Shown in pieces: positions 27,790 to 36,302 of a DNA stretch of 64,000 nucleotides. This stretch comes from Prosthecomicrobium sp. N25 (GTDB lineage Bacteria; Pseudomonadota; Alphaproteobacteria; Rhizobiales; Ancalomicrobiaceae). The translations under genes were made by a program, and so were the position numbers. The notes beneath the pieces were generated by a model. That model made no database searches. It had not been told where the DNA came from and saw nothing but the letters and a program-made list of their open reading frames with translations. Every line of letters starts with the position of its first letter. Position 1 is the stretch's first letter. Location of the stretch: NCBI RefSeq assembly GCF_037203705.1, contig NZ_JBBCAT010000001.1, positions 593,418 to 657,417 on the forward strand. The letters run 5' to 3'.

Positions 27790-28833
27790 ATGACGGACGA
27801 ACGGATCCGGAAGGACTTCGAGGAACAGGCGGCCTGGTGCGACCGGCTCGGCTCGCCCTTCACGGCCGCGGTGATGCGTGCCGCCGCCGCAGCCCTGGAC
27901 CGGTCGACCCAGACCGGCCGCGCCATCCTGGACTGGCCGGGGGCGGCCGGAGCCCTGGCGGACTCGGTGCCCCTCCGCCTCGGCGGCGCCCTGCACGGCC
28001 TCGTCCGTGCCGGCCGGCTGCCGCGCCTCGCCCCGCTCTACCCGCCGAACCCGATGCCCGATGCCGACGGCCTCGCCGCCGCCCTCGGGGCGACGCTCGC
28101 GGAGGCCGACGCCGAGATCCGCCCCTGGATCGACCGCCCGCCGCAGACCAACGAGGTCGGCCGCTCGGCCGCCCTTTATGCCGGCCTCGTCACGGTGGCG
28201 GGCCTGACCGGCCTGCCTCTCGCCGTCCACGAGGTCGGCGCCAGCGCGGGCCTCAACCTCAACCTCGACCGCTACGCCTACGACCTCGGCGGTCGTCTCT
28301 TCGGCGACCCCGCGTCGCCCGTGCGCCTCCGCCCCGAATGGCGGGGCGCCGCTCCCGAAGGCCCGGATCCCCTCGTCGTGAGCCGCCGCGGCTGCGACCT
28401 CACCCCCATCCGCATCGCCGATCCTGAGGAGCGCCGGCGCCTCGCCGCCTATGTCTGGCCCGACCAGCCCGAGCGCCTCGCCCGGCTCGAGGCCGCCCTC
28501 GCGGTCGCGGCCCGCCACCCGCCCGAGGTGGACGCCATGGATGCCGCCGCCTGGGTCCGGGCCCGTCTCGGGGCCGCCCCCCAGCCCGGCGTCGCCCGCG
28601 TCCTGCAGCACTCGATCGCCTTCCAGTATTTTCCGGCCGACGGGCAGGCGGCCATCACGGCCCACATGGAGGCGCTCGGCGCCTCTGCCCGTGCCGACAC
28701 GCCGCTCGCCTGGATCGCCTACGAGATGGAGGAGGGCGTCCCCACCCTGACCTTGCGCCTCTGGCCGGGCGGGACCCTCCGCCGTCTGGCGGTCGGCAAC
28801 GCCCATGTCAGCCGCCTCGACTGGCAGGGCTGA
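27790..28833 (+). CDS. DUF2332 family protein (putative SAM-dependent methyltransferase fold)
   Basis: Protein of 347 residues matching the DUF2332 pattern: QAAWCDRLGSPF at the N-terminus, QTNEVGRSAALYAGL near 120, and the glycine-rich HEVGASAGLNLNLDRY near 150, which resembles a SAM-binding motif I. The C-terminal half has VLQHSIAFQYF and ends GNAHVSRLDWQG. No function is established for the family that I know of. ATG is preceded by GAGGAGG. Divergent from the HTH-citrate synthase gene, sharing its palindrome. Confidence 0.8.
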   Translation: MTDERIRKDFEEQAAWCDRLGSPFTAAVMRAAAAALDRSTQTGRAILDWPGAAGALADSVPLRLGGALHGLVRAGRLPRLAPLYPPNPMPDADGLAAALGATLAEADAEIRPWIDRPPQTNEVGRSAALYAGLVTVAGLTGLPLAVHEVGASAGLNLNLDRYAYDLGGRLFGDPASPVRLRPEWRGAAPEGPDPLVVSRRGCDLTPIRIADPEERRRLAAYVWPDQPERLARLEAALAVAARHPPEVDAMDAAAWVRARLGAAPQPGVARVLQHSIAFQYFPADGQAAITAHMEALGASARADTPLAWIAYEMEEGVPTLTLRLWPGGTLRRLAVGNAHVSRLDWQG

Positions 28834-28904
28834 GGCCCGGGTGCCCGTCCCGCATTGACCGCGGCCCCGAACCGACCCACGCTGAGGGGTAGGGGAGGGG
28901 AGCG

Positions 28905-29345
28905 ATGGACAGGGACTGGCGCGCGGAAATCCGGTCGGAACTCCGCCGGGAGAACTGGTCCTTGCGCGGCGTGAACCGGGTCGTGAAGGTCGTGCCGCTC
29001 GACCGCGGCCCGCAGGACGACGTCGGCGGCTACATCACGCTCGCCCGCTTCCTGTCCGGCCTCACGCCGGCCGAGATCGAGACGTCGTTGGGTCTCCCGG
29101 ACCGTTTCCTGGCCAGCGGGGCCGCCCTCTACGGCCTGAGGCGCCTGCCCAACCCGACCGAGTACACTTACGAACTCACCGCGAAGCATCCCGATGGCCT
29201 CGCCTACAATCCCGCCCACGGCGATCCGCGCTACGGGCCCGGAAGCGACGCCATCCAGCAATGGCAGATCCGCGACGGGGCGCGCATCCCCTTCGACCCG
29301 ACGTCCGTGGTGCGCCTGCTGCCGGGCCAGCGCTTCGTGCCCTGA
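28905..29345 (+). CDS. Hypothetical protein
   Basis: Protein of 146 residues that I do not recognise. It is soluble, has no signal peptide, and looks compact: charged N-terminus (RAEIRSELRRENWSLRG), then GGYITLARFLSGLTPAEIE, with a tyrosine- and proline-rich second half (PTEYTYELTAKHPDGLAYNPAHGDPRYGPG). A strong GGGGAGGGGAG ribosome-binding site precedes the ATG, and codon use matches its neighbours, so it is probably real. It stops three bp before the convergent uronate dehydrogenase-like gene. It may be co-transcribed with the DUF2332 gene (71 bp upstream). Confidence 0.65.
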   Translation: MDRDWRAEIRSELRRENWSLRGVNRVVKVVPLDRGPQDDVGGYITLARFLSGLTPAEIETSLGLPDRFLASGAALYGLRRLPNPTEYTYELTAKHPDGLAYNPAHGDPRYGPGSDAIQQWQIRDGARIPFDPTSVVRLLPGQRFVP

Positions 29346-29348
29346 GGC

Positions 29349-30188
29349 CTAGACGCCCTGCCGCCGGCGCACGACCCCATCGTGGCCCCACATGCAGAAC
29401 ATGGCGCCCTGGAAGTGGTCCTCGATGGCCGGCATCTCGCTCGCCCGCGGCTCCTGCGCGCCCGGGGCGGCGAAGTCGGCCGGCACGTCCTGCGGCCGGT
29501 AGCCGAGGCGCTCGGCCGTCGAGTTGTCGTACCAGGTCGTGCCGCTCGCGCCGATTCCCCACACGGTGTGGCAGTCGATCTCCGGGTGGTCGAGGCCGAT
29601 GAAGACGAGCTGCGCGAGGTCGCGCGGGCTGATCCAGATCAGCAGGCTGCGCGGATTGGTCGGCCGCTCCTGCGCGTTGCCGATCCGGATGGCGAGCGTC
29701 CGGATCCCGCACTTCTCGAAATAGAGCCCGGCGGTCAGCTCGCCCCAGCACTTCGACAGGCCGTAGAGCCCGTCCGGCCGCATCGGATCCTCGGGCCGCA
29801 CCGTCGCCGAGCGCGGGTAGAAGCCGGTGGCGTGATTGCTGGAGCCGTAGACCACGCGTTCCACGCCGGCCCGCCGAGCCGCCTCGTAGAGGTTGCTGGT
29901 GCCGACCACGTTGATCGCCAGAATGCTCTCGAATTCGCCGTCGCGCGGGAATCCCGCGAGGTGGATGACCGACCGCGCCCCCGCCAGGGCCGCTGTCAAC
30001 GCCTCCAGGTCCGTGATGTCCGTCCTCGACCACCGCTCGCCGGGCCGAAGCTCGCCCGGGTCCGCCAGGTCGAGAAGGACGAGGTCGTCGATACCGCCCT
30101 TCACGAGTTCCGGACGCAGAGCGCGCGCCACGTTGCCCGCGCCGCCCGTCAGGACGACCCGGCCCCGGGCATTCCCCGGCTTGGTCAT
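29349..30188 (-). CDS. NAD-dependent epimerase/dehydratase family protein, uronate dehydrogenase-like
   Basis: Short-chain dehydrogenase of the extended type, 279 residues. The NAD-binding glycines are in VLTGGAGNVAR (residues 12-22); the catalytic pair is Tyr142 and Lys146 in LYGLSKCWGE. SSNHATGFYP (116-125), the following PDGLYG and IRIGNAQERP, and VVWG-like VWGIGASGTTWYDN closely resemble the Agrobacterium-type hexuronate dehydrogenase Udh. That enzyme oxidises galacturonate or glucuronate to the aldarolactone. The SMP-30 lactonase and acid sugar dehydratases nearby fit this. Start overlaps the regulator's stop (ATGA). Exact substrate is an inference. Confidence 0.8.
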   Translation of the reverse strand: MTKPGNARGRVVLTGGAGNVARALRPELVKGGIDDLVLLDLADPGELRPGERWSRTDITDLEALTAALAGARSVIHLAGFPRDGEFESILAINVVGTSNLYEAARRAGVERVVYGSSNHATGFYPRSATVRPEDPMRPDGLYGLSKCWGELTAGLYFEKCGIRTLAIRIGNAQERPTNPRSLLIWISPRDLAQLVFIGLDHPEIDCHTVWGIGASGTTWYDNSTAERLGYRPQDVPADFAAPGAQEPRASEMPAIEDHFQGAMFCMWGHDGVVRRRQGV

Positions 30189-30910
30189 TCGTCGACTCCC
30201 TCGAACATCCGGCGCCGGGCGTTCAGCACATGGGTCTCCATGGCCCGGCGCGCGCCGTCCGCGTCGCGCCGCCGGATCGCCTCGTAGATCGCCACGTGCT
30301 CGTCCTGAACGGTGCGGATGCGCGCCTCGGTGCGCATCAGGCTCAGGTTCCGGGTGACGCTCATCCCGATCGCGATGTGAGGCCTCAGCGAGCGCTGCAC
30401 CGAGACGTGGTACTGGTTGCGAGTCGCCTCCGCGATGGCCTCGTGGAAGCGGTTGTCCTCCTCCGCACCGAGCACGCCCCGCTGCAGGCAGTCCTCGAGC
30501 GAGTCCAGCGCACCCTTGACCGCGGCGAGGTGCTCGTCCTGCCAGCGGATGGCGGCGAGCGCGGCGGCCGCCGGCTCGAGGCCGGCCCGGAACTCGAAGC
30601 AGCGCTGCACGTCGGCGAGCGAGCCGACCGGCGTGAACTTCAGGACCGCCATGTCGGGGCGCCGCGTCACGTAGGAGCCCGAGCCCTTGCGTGAGACGAT
30701 GACCCCGTCCTCGCGTAGCCGCGCCAGCGCCTCGCGCACCACCGGCCGCGACGCCCCGAAGCGGACCGACAGCTCCGCCTCAGAGGGCAGCCGGCTGTTC
30801 AGCGCGAAATCGCCATTGGCGATGAACTGCACGATGGCGTCGTAGACGGTGCCGGAGAGTCGCGCCGGCGCCCCGTCGTCCCGCGTCAGGATGTCGGCGA
30901 CCTGGCTCAT
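30185..30910 (-). CDS. FadR-subfamily GntR transcription regulator
   Basis: Protein of 241 residues with a winged helix (SRLPSEAELSVRFGASRP, then VVREALARLREDGVI) and a helical FCD effector domain (FEFRAGLEPAAAALAA, DNRFHEAIAEATRN, DEHVAIYEAIRRRD). The conserved D/H metal ligands of FCD domains are visible. ATG 30910 follows GAGGGA. It lies between the RraA-like gene and the uronate dehydrogenase-like gene in one operon and probably controls both that operon and the divergent ABC importer in response to a sugar acid. Confidence 0.88.
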   Translation of the reverse strand: MSQVADILTRDDGAPARLSGTVYDAIVQFIANGDFALNSRLPSEAELSVRFGASRPVVREALARLREDGVIVSRKGSGSYVTRRPDMAVLKFTPVGSLADVQRCFEFRAGLEPAAAALAAIRWQDEHLAAVKGALDSLEDCLQRGVLGAEEDNRFHEAIAEATRNQYHVSVQRSLRPHIAIGMSVTRNLSLMRTEARIRTVQDEHVAIYEAIRRRDADGARRAMETHVLNARRRMFEGVDE

Positions 30911-30927
30911 CGTCCCTCGTTCCCGTC

Positions 30928-31641
30928 TCAGCGTCCGCGCGCCGCCCGCCAGGCCGCGAATTCGGCCTTGGCCTCGGGTCCCGGCGGATAGATGCCGAAG
31001 ATCCCGCGGCCGCCCATGACCTGCTCCTGCACGAAGTCCTCGAACACCGTCTGCTCGAAGGCCTCGTCGGCGACCGCCTCGGCGATCTCGCCCGGGACGA
31101 TCACCACGCCCTCGCCGTCGCCGACGACGATGTCGCCCGGATAGACGGGAACGTCGCCGCAGCCGATCGGGACATTGAGGTCCATGGCGTGGTGACGGAT
31201 CAGGTTCGTCGGGGCCGCCGGGGCGACATGGTAGACGGGAAAGGGCAGTTCCGCGATGTCGGGGCTGTCGCGGAAGCCGCCGTCGGAGACGATCCCCGCC
31301 ACGCCGCGCTTGTACATGCGGGCGACCAGGATGCCGCCCGCCGACGCCGCCCGGTGGTCCTTGCGGCTGTCGATGACGAGCACATGCCCGGGCGGGCACT
31401 CCTCGACGGCGCGCCGCTGCGGGTGTCCGCGGTCCTCGAACACGCCGGGATGGTCGAGATCCTCGCGCGAGGGGATGTAGCGCAGCGTATAGGCCGGCCC
31501 GACGAGCCGCGGCGCGCCCGGGTTGATCAGCTTGAGGTCCGAGATGAACACATTGCGGAAGCCCCGCTTCAGGAGCACGGTCGTGAGCGTCGCGGTCGAC
31601 ACGGCGGCGAACTTGGCGCGGGTCTCTTCGGTGAACGGCAT
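30928..31641 (-). CDS. RraA-like protein (HMG/CHA aldolase superfamily)
   Basis: Protein of 237 residues of the RraA/LigK fold. Family blocks include STATLTTVLLKRGFRN, GPAYTLRYIP, GHVLVIDSRKD, GGILVARMYKRGVAGIVSDGG, and FRDSPDIAELPFPVYH. Members are either RNase E regulators or metal-dependent pyruvate aldolases. The sugar acid locus argues for a lyase or decarboxylase acting on a keto acid, but that is inference. I chose ATG 31641; the upstream in-frame extension (with ARG-rich low complexity) looks non-native. First gene of the minus-strand operon. Confidence 0.78.
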   Translation of the reverse strand: MPFTEETRAKFAAVSTATLTTVLLKRGFRNVFISDLKLINPGAPRLVGPAYTLRYIPSREDLDHPGVFEDRGHPQRRAVEECPPGHVLVIDSRKDHRAASAGGILVARMYKRGVAGIVSDGGFRDSPDIAELPFPVYHVAPAAPTNLIRHHAMDLNVPIGCGDVPVYPGDIVVGDGEGVVIVPGEIAEAVADEAFEQTVFEDFVQEQVMGGRGIFGIYPPGPEAKAEFAAWRAARGR

Positions 31642-31971
31642 GCCGGTGCATCCCTCCAGGGCCGGTTGGTCCGGCGAGTTGTTCTGACCTGTCAGGCGCC
31701 CCGCCCGCACGAGCAGACCCCGAAGAGCCGGCGCGGCGGGCCGCGGCTCCTCGCTGCACTGCAAAGAAGCGCCTGAATTTCTTGTGCGTTGCGGCAATCC
31801 GGCCATGCCGGGACGCCGCAGACCCTCAGGGCCGCAGAAGGCCATTGCTGTCCGAACTTGTCAATACTTGTAATTCGCCGGCACGTGGTCTACAGCTTCC
31901 CCCCATGTCGCCGCGCCGGGCATCCAACGACCCGGCGACCGAACACACGCCCCGCTGATGGGAGGGAACCC
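31642..31971. promoter_or_regulatory. Divergent control region between the RraA-like operon and the ABC importer
   Basis: A 330-bp spacer without a gene. CTGAC/GTCAG form a small palindrome at 31684-31695 close to the RraA-like start. An AT-rich stretch at 31856-31873 contains two CTTGT units (CTTGTCAATACTTGTAAT). A plausible sigma70 promoter for the importer is TTGTAA (31868-31873) and TACAGC (31891-31896), spaced 17 bp. Both repeats are candidate sites for the FadR-type regulator. Confidence 0.4.
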
Positions 31972-33921
31972 ATGCAGGAAGACATCATGCGCCGTCCCGG
32001 CCTCGTGCGCCGCTCGATCCTGAAAGGCATGGCCGGCATGGCCGCGCTGCCGCTCGCCGGTCGCGCCGCCTTCGCGCAGGCCGGCAAGGCCGAGGCGCCG
32101 GAACTGGCCAAGCTCGCGGCCGAAGGCAAGCTGCCGAAGCTGGCCGACCGCCTCCCGGCCAACCCGCTGGTCGTCGAGCCCTTCTCCAAGGTGGGCGCCT
32201 ATGGCGGCTCGCTCCGGCGCGGCTTGCGCGGTTCGTCCGACCACAACGGCATCCTCCGCATGGTCGGCAACCAGGGCCTCGTGCGCTGGAACCTGCAGTT
32301 CACGGAAGTGCGCCCGAACGTTGCCGAGAAGTGGGACGTCAACGCCGATGCCACCGAGTTCACCTTCTACCTGCGCAAGGGCATGAAGTGGTCGGACGGC
32401 AAGCCCTTCACGGCCGACGACATCCTCTTCTCGATCAACGACTGCGTGCTCAACACGGACCTCTACAAGTCCGCGCCCTCCCAGCTCTCCATCGGCGGCG
32501 CGCCGGCGGTCGTCACCAAGGTCGACGACACCACCGTCAAGTTCACCTTCAAGCAGCCCTACGCGCTGTTCCTCGAGCAGCTCGCCACGCCGCTCGGCCA
32601 GCATCCGACCCTCTTCCCGAAGCACTACGGCATGCAGTTCGTGCCGAAGTACAACCCGAACGTCGCCGACCTCGTGAAGGCCGCGAACGTCTCCGGCTGG
32701 CCGGACCTCTTCCGCGCCAAGATGGGCGACATCGAGATCCCGTCGCGCTGGGGCAACCCGGACAAGCCGACCCTCGATCCCTGGGTCGTCACCGAGCCCT
32801 ACGTGGGCGGCGCCACGCGCGTGGTGATGAAGCGCAACCCCTACTTCTGGCAGGTCGACACGGCGGGCAACCAGCTCCCCTACATCGATCAGCTCACCTT
32901 CGGCATCAGCCAGGACGTCGAATCCCTCATGCTGGACGTGGTCTCCGGCAAGATCGACATCCAGGACCGGCACGTGAACTCGCTGCCGAACAAGCCGACG
33001 CTGGCCAAGAACCGGGAGAAGGGCGGCTACCGCCTGCTCGAGCTGGAGCCCTCGGGCGCCCAGCAGTGCCAGATCTACCTGAACATGACCCACAAGGATC
33101 CCGCCATGCGGGCCATGTTCGCCAACAAGGAGTTCCGCAAGGCGCTCTCGCTCGGCATCGACCGCAAGGAGATCATCGAGCTCGTCTATCTCGGCCAGTC
33201 CGAGCCCTACCAGGCCGGTCCGCGCCCGAGCCATCCCTGGTACCACGAGAAGCTCGCCCGCCAGAACACCCAGCTCGACAAGGCCCAGGCGAACGCCATC
33301 CTGGACAAGATCGGCTACGACAAGAAGGGCGGCGACGGCTTCCGCCTGCGTCCGGACGGCCAGAAGGTCTTCTTCGCCATCGACGTCATCCCGACCCTCT
33401 ACCCGGACCTGGTCGACACGCTCGAACTGGTCAAGCGCCACTGGGCGGCCATCGGCGTCGACGTGAAAGTCAACACGATCGAGCGGACCCTCTACTACAC
33501 CCGCGGCGACGCCAACGATCACGACGCGGCCGTCTGGCCGGGCCCCGGCGGCCTCGACCCGATGTTCGACCCGCGCGACTTCTTCGCCCAGCACCCGCAG
33601 GGTTCGCGCTACGCGATCCCCTGGACGCTCTGGTACGTGTCGAACGGCAAGGACGGCCAGGAGCCGCCGGAAAGCCAGAAGAAGCGCATGAAGCTCTTCG
33701 ACGACGCCCGCGCGACGGCCGACCTCGCCAAGCGCGGCGCGATCATGAAGCAGATCTTCGACATCTGCGCCGACGAGTTCGAGACCATCGGGGTCTGCCT
33801 GGCGGTCAACACCTTCGGGGTGGTCAAGAACAACCTGCAGAACGTGCCGCCGAAGACGCCGGACAGCTGGTCCTGGCCGAATCCCGGCCCGGCCATGCCG
33901 CAGCAGTTCTTCTTCACCTGA
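31972..33921 (+). CDS. ABC transporter substrate-binding protein (peptide/opine/oligosaccharide type)
   Basis: Periplasmic solute-binding protein of cluster C (SBP_bac_5), 649 residues, longer than most DppA proteins. The N-terminus looks like a Tat signal (VRRSILKGMAGMAALPLAG, cleaved near AFAQA, residue 37). The domain has AEKWDVNADATEFTFYLRKG, WSDGKPFTADDILFS and GIDRKEIIEL family blocks. ATG 31972 follows GGAGGGA. The Tat signal and the size fit binders of oligosaccharides or conjugated sugars. It heads the importer operon, divergent from the regulator. Confidence 0.88.
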   Translation: MQEDIMRRPGLVRRSILKGMAGMAALPLAGRAAFAQAGKAEAPELAKLAAEGKLPKLADRLPANPLVVEPFSKVGAYGGSLRRGLRGSSDHNGILRMVGNQGLVRWNLQFTEVRPNVAEKWDVNADATEFTFYLRKGMKWSDGKPFTADDILFSINDCVLNTDLYKSAPSQLSIGGAPAVVTKVDDTTVKFTFKQPYALFLEQLATPLGQHPTLFPKHYGMQFVPKYNPNVADLVKAANVSGWPDLFRAKMGDIEIPSRWGNPDKPTLDPWVVTEPYVGGATRVVMKRNPYFWQVDTAGNQLPYIDQLTFGISQDVESLMLDVVSGKIDIQDRHVNSLPNKPTLAKNREKGGYRLLELEPSGAQQCQIYLNMTHKDPAMRAMFANKEFRKALSLGIDRKEIIELVYLGQSEPYQAGPRPSHPWYHEKLARQNTQLDKAQANAILDKIGYDKKGGDGFRLRPDGQKVFFAIDVIPTLYPDLVDTLELVKRHWAAIGVDVKVNTIERTLYYTRGDANDHDAAVWPGPGGLDPMFDPRDFFAQHPQGSRYAIPWTLWYVSNGKDGQEPPESQKKRMKLFDDARATADLAKRGAIMKQIFDICADEFETIGVCLAVNTFGVVKNNLQNVPPKTPDSWSWPNPGPAMPQQFFFT

Positions 33922-33947
33922 TCCGAGGGTCGCTCCAGCGTGGGAGC

Positions 33948-33967
33948 CGGGAGGGCAGGCCCTCCCG
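33948..33967 (+). other. Hairpin between the binding-protein gene and the permease genes
   Basis: CGGGAGGGC (33948-33956) and GCCCTCCCG (33959-33967) form a very stable stem, followed by GCCCTTCTT. It lies in a 255-bp spacer after the binding-protein stop. Such structures protect or terminate part of the transcript so that the binding protein is made in excess over the permeases. Confidence 0.5.
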
Positions 33968-34176
33968 CCCTTCTTCCGGCCGAGGCTGACCGCCCCGGCC
34001 GGACCGGGAGGCCCCGTGCCTTCCCCTTGCGGCGAGCCGCGCCCCCGACGGGGCCAGCCCTTCCCGTCGCGTCGCCGGCGCCGCGGTGCCGAGGCGAGCA
34101 CGCCGGGACTTCGAACTGCCCACGCCGGGTCGGTGACCCGGCAACCGGACCCTTCGAGACCGCCTGAAGGCCCACG

Positions 34177-35163
34177 ATGCTCAAGTTCATCCTCAAGCGC
34201 CTGGCCTGGATGATCCCGTCGCTGCTGGCGGTGTCCTTCCTGGCCTTCGTGCTCATCCAGCTGCCGCCCGGCGACTTCGTGACGAGCTACGTGGCGACCC
34301 TCGCGGCCTCCAACGAGATCGTCGACCAGAACACCGCCCGCGACCTGCGCGAGCGCTTCGGCCTCGACCAGCCGATGTTCGTCCAGTACGTCAAGTGGAT
34401 CTGGGGCATCGTCACCCGCGGCGACTTCGGCATCTCTTTCGAGTGGCAGCAGCCCGTCTCCGGACTGATCTGGGAGCGCATGGCGCTGACCCTGATCCTC
34501 ACCGTCTCGACCCTGATCGCGACCTGGGCCATCGCGCTGCCGATCGGCGTCTACTCGGCGGTCCGCAAGTATTCCATCGGCGACTATCTCTTCACCCTGC
34601 TGAGCTTCCTCGGCCTCGCCATCCCGTCCTTCCTGCTCGCGCTCGTGCTGATGTACGTCGCCGCCGTGCATTTCGGCCAGGACGTCGGCGGCCTCTTCTC
34701 CGAGGAGTTCCAGAACGCGCCCTGGTCCTGGGCGAAGACCGTCGACCTTATCCACCACCTCTGGATCCCGGTGATCATCCTGGCCGTCTCGGGCACCGCG
34801 AGCCTGATCCGCGTCATGCGCGCCAACATGCTGGACGAGATCCACAAGCCCTACGTGGTGACCGCCCGTGCCAAGGGCCTCTCCGAGTTCCGTCTCCTGG
34901 TGAAGTATCCGGTCCGCCTCGCCCTCAATCCCTTCATCTCGACCATCGCCTGGCTGCTGCCGAACCTCGTGTCCGGTTCCATCGTGGTCGCCATCGTCCT
35001 GAACCTGCCGACCGCAGCGCCGCTCCTGCTCCAGTCCCTGATGGCGCAGGACATGTACCTGGCCGGCGCCTTCGTGCTCCTGATCTGCGGCCTGACCCTC
35101 GTCGGCTCGCTCGTCAGCGACATCCTGCTCGCGCTCGTCGACCCGCGCATTCGGCTCGAGTGA
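34177..35163 (+). CDS. ABC transporter permease, DppB-type
   Basis: Inner-membrane permease of 328 residues with six hydrophobic segments. RRLAWMIPSLLAVSFLAFVLIQLPPGD-like N-terminal helix and the GDFGISFEW segment are typical of DppB/OppB. The EAA loop is visible as IHKPYVVTARAKGLSEFRLL near residue 227. It pairs with the DppC-type permease that starts ten bp after its stop. Confidence 0.92.
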   Translation: MLKFILKRLAWMIPSLLAVSFLAFVLIQLPPGDFVTSYVATLAASNEIVDQNTARDLRERFGLDQPMFVQYVKWIWGIVTRGDFGISFEWQQPVSGLIWERMALTLILTVSTLIATWAIALPIGVYSAVRKYSIGDYLFTLLSFLGLAIPSFLLALVLMYVAAVHFGQDVGGLFSEEFQNAPWSWAKTVDLIHHLWIPVIILAVSGTASLIRVMRANMLDEIHKPYVVTARAKGLSEFRLLVKYPVRLALNPFISTIAWLLPNLVSGSIVVAIVLNLPTAAPLLLQSLMAQDMYLAGAFVLLICGLTLVGSLVSDILLALVDPRIRLE

Positions 35164-35173
35164 GGAGGCCTCC

Positions 35174-36289
35174 ATGACCGACGTCACCGTTGCCGAAGTC
35201 CCCGCCTCCCGCCTCGCGGTCGCCTCCCAGTGGTCGCTGATCTGGTGGGCCTTCCGCCGCCACAAGCTCGCGATGGTCGCCCTCTTCGTGACGATCGCGC
35301 TCTATATCGTTGCGGCCGTCCCGGGATTCTTCGCCATCAACGACCCGAACCAGCAGAACGCCCGCGCCGGCTACCAGCCGCCGCAGGCCATCCACTTCTT
35401 CCACGAGGGCAGCTTCGTCGGCCCCTACTTCCACCCCTCCAAGCTGACCCGCGACCCGGAGACGCTCGAGCCCATCTTCGTCGCCGACACGACGAGGCGC
35501 GTGCCGCTCGTCTTCTTCGGCGAAGGCTATACCTGGTCCTTCCTGGGCCTCTTCGCATCGAAGCTCCACCTGGTCGCCACCTCCGACGCCGCCTCGCCCT
35601 TCTTCCCGATCGGCACCGACCGGCTCGGCCGCTGCGTCTGGAGCCGCATCGCGCAAGGCGCGCAGATCTCGCTGTCCCTCGGCCTCGTCGGCGTGTTCCT
35701 GTCCCTGGCGATCGGCATCGTGCTCGGCGGCATCTCGGGCTACTACGGCGGCAAGACCGACTTCGCCATCCAGCGCGTGATCGAGTTCGTCCTCGCCCTG
35801 CCGACGATCCCGATCTGGCTCGCCATGGCGGCCGCCCTGCCCCAGGACTGGCCGGCCACTACCCAGTACCTCATGATCACCATCATCCTGTCGCTGACCG
35901 GCTGGGCCCAGCTCGCCCGCGTCGTGCGCGGCCGCTTCCTGTCGCTGAGGACCGAGGAGTTCGTCTCCGCCGCCCGGCTCGACGGTTGCTCGGAGGGGCG
36001 GATCATCTTCCGCCACATGCTGCCGAGCTTCGCGTCCCACATCATCGCGTCGATCACGCTCGCGATCCCGGCGATGATCCTGGCCGAGACCGCGCTCTCC
36101 TTCCTGGGCCTCGGGCTTCAGCCGCCGACCATTTCCTGGGGCGTGCTCCTGCGCGAGGCGCAGAACATCCGCTCGATCGCGACCGCTCCCTGGCTCTTCG
36201 CGCCCGGCGCCGCGGTGGTGGTCGCCGTCATGGCGTTGAACCTCCTCGGCGACGGCCTGCGCGACGCGGCCGACCCCTACAACAAGTGA
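35174..36289 (+). CDS. ABC transporter permease, DppC-type with enlarged periplasmic loop
   Basis: Permease of 371 residues; ordinary DppC proteins are about 300. The extra length is between helix 1 and helix 2 (about residues 55-140, an aromatic-rich stretch containing HFFHEGSFVGPYFHP), which should face the periplasm. The rest is standard: FPIGTDRLGRCVWSRI, ISGYYGG, the EAA loop EFVSAARLDGCSEGRIIFRH, and the closing LNLLGDGLRDAADP. Good GAGGAGG site before ATG. Expanded loops of this kind are seen in transporters grouped with oligosaccharide uptake. Confidence 0.9.
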   Translation: MTDVTVAEVPASRLAVASQWSLIWWAFRRHKLAMVALFVTIALYIVAAVPGFFAINDPNQQNARAGYQPPQAIHFFHEGSFVGPYFHPSKLTRDPETLEPIFVADTTRRVPLVFFGEGYTWSFLGLFASKLHLVATSDAASPFFPIGTDRLGRCVWSRIAQGAQISLSLGLVGVFLSLAIGIVLGGISGYYGGKTDFAIQRVIEFVLALPTIPIWLAMAAALPQDWPATTQYLMITIILSLTGWAQLARVVRGRFLSLRTEEFVSAARLDGCSEGRIIFRHMLPSFASHIIASITLAIPAMILAETALSFLGLGLQPPTISWGVLLREAQNIRSIATAPWLFAPGAAVVVAVMALNLLGDGLRDAADPYNK

Positions 36290-36302
36290 CGGGACGGGAC
36301 CC

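Noticed and set aside
31861-35265. A 1134-codon minus-strand open frame
   Set aside because: It mirrors the binding protein and DppB-type permease genes in antisense. Composition is valine/glutamate/leucine/glycine-rich low complexity with no motif.
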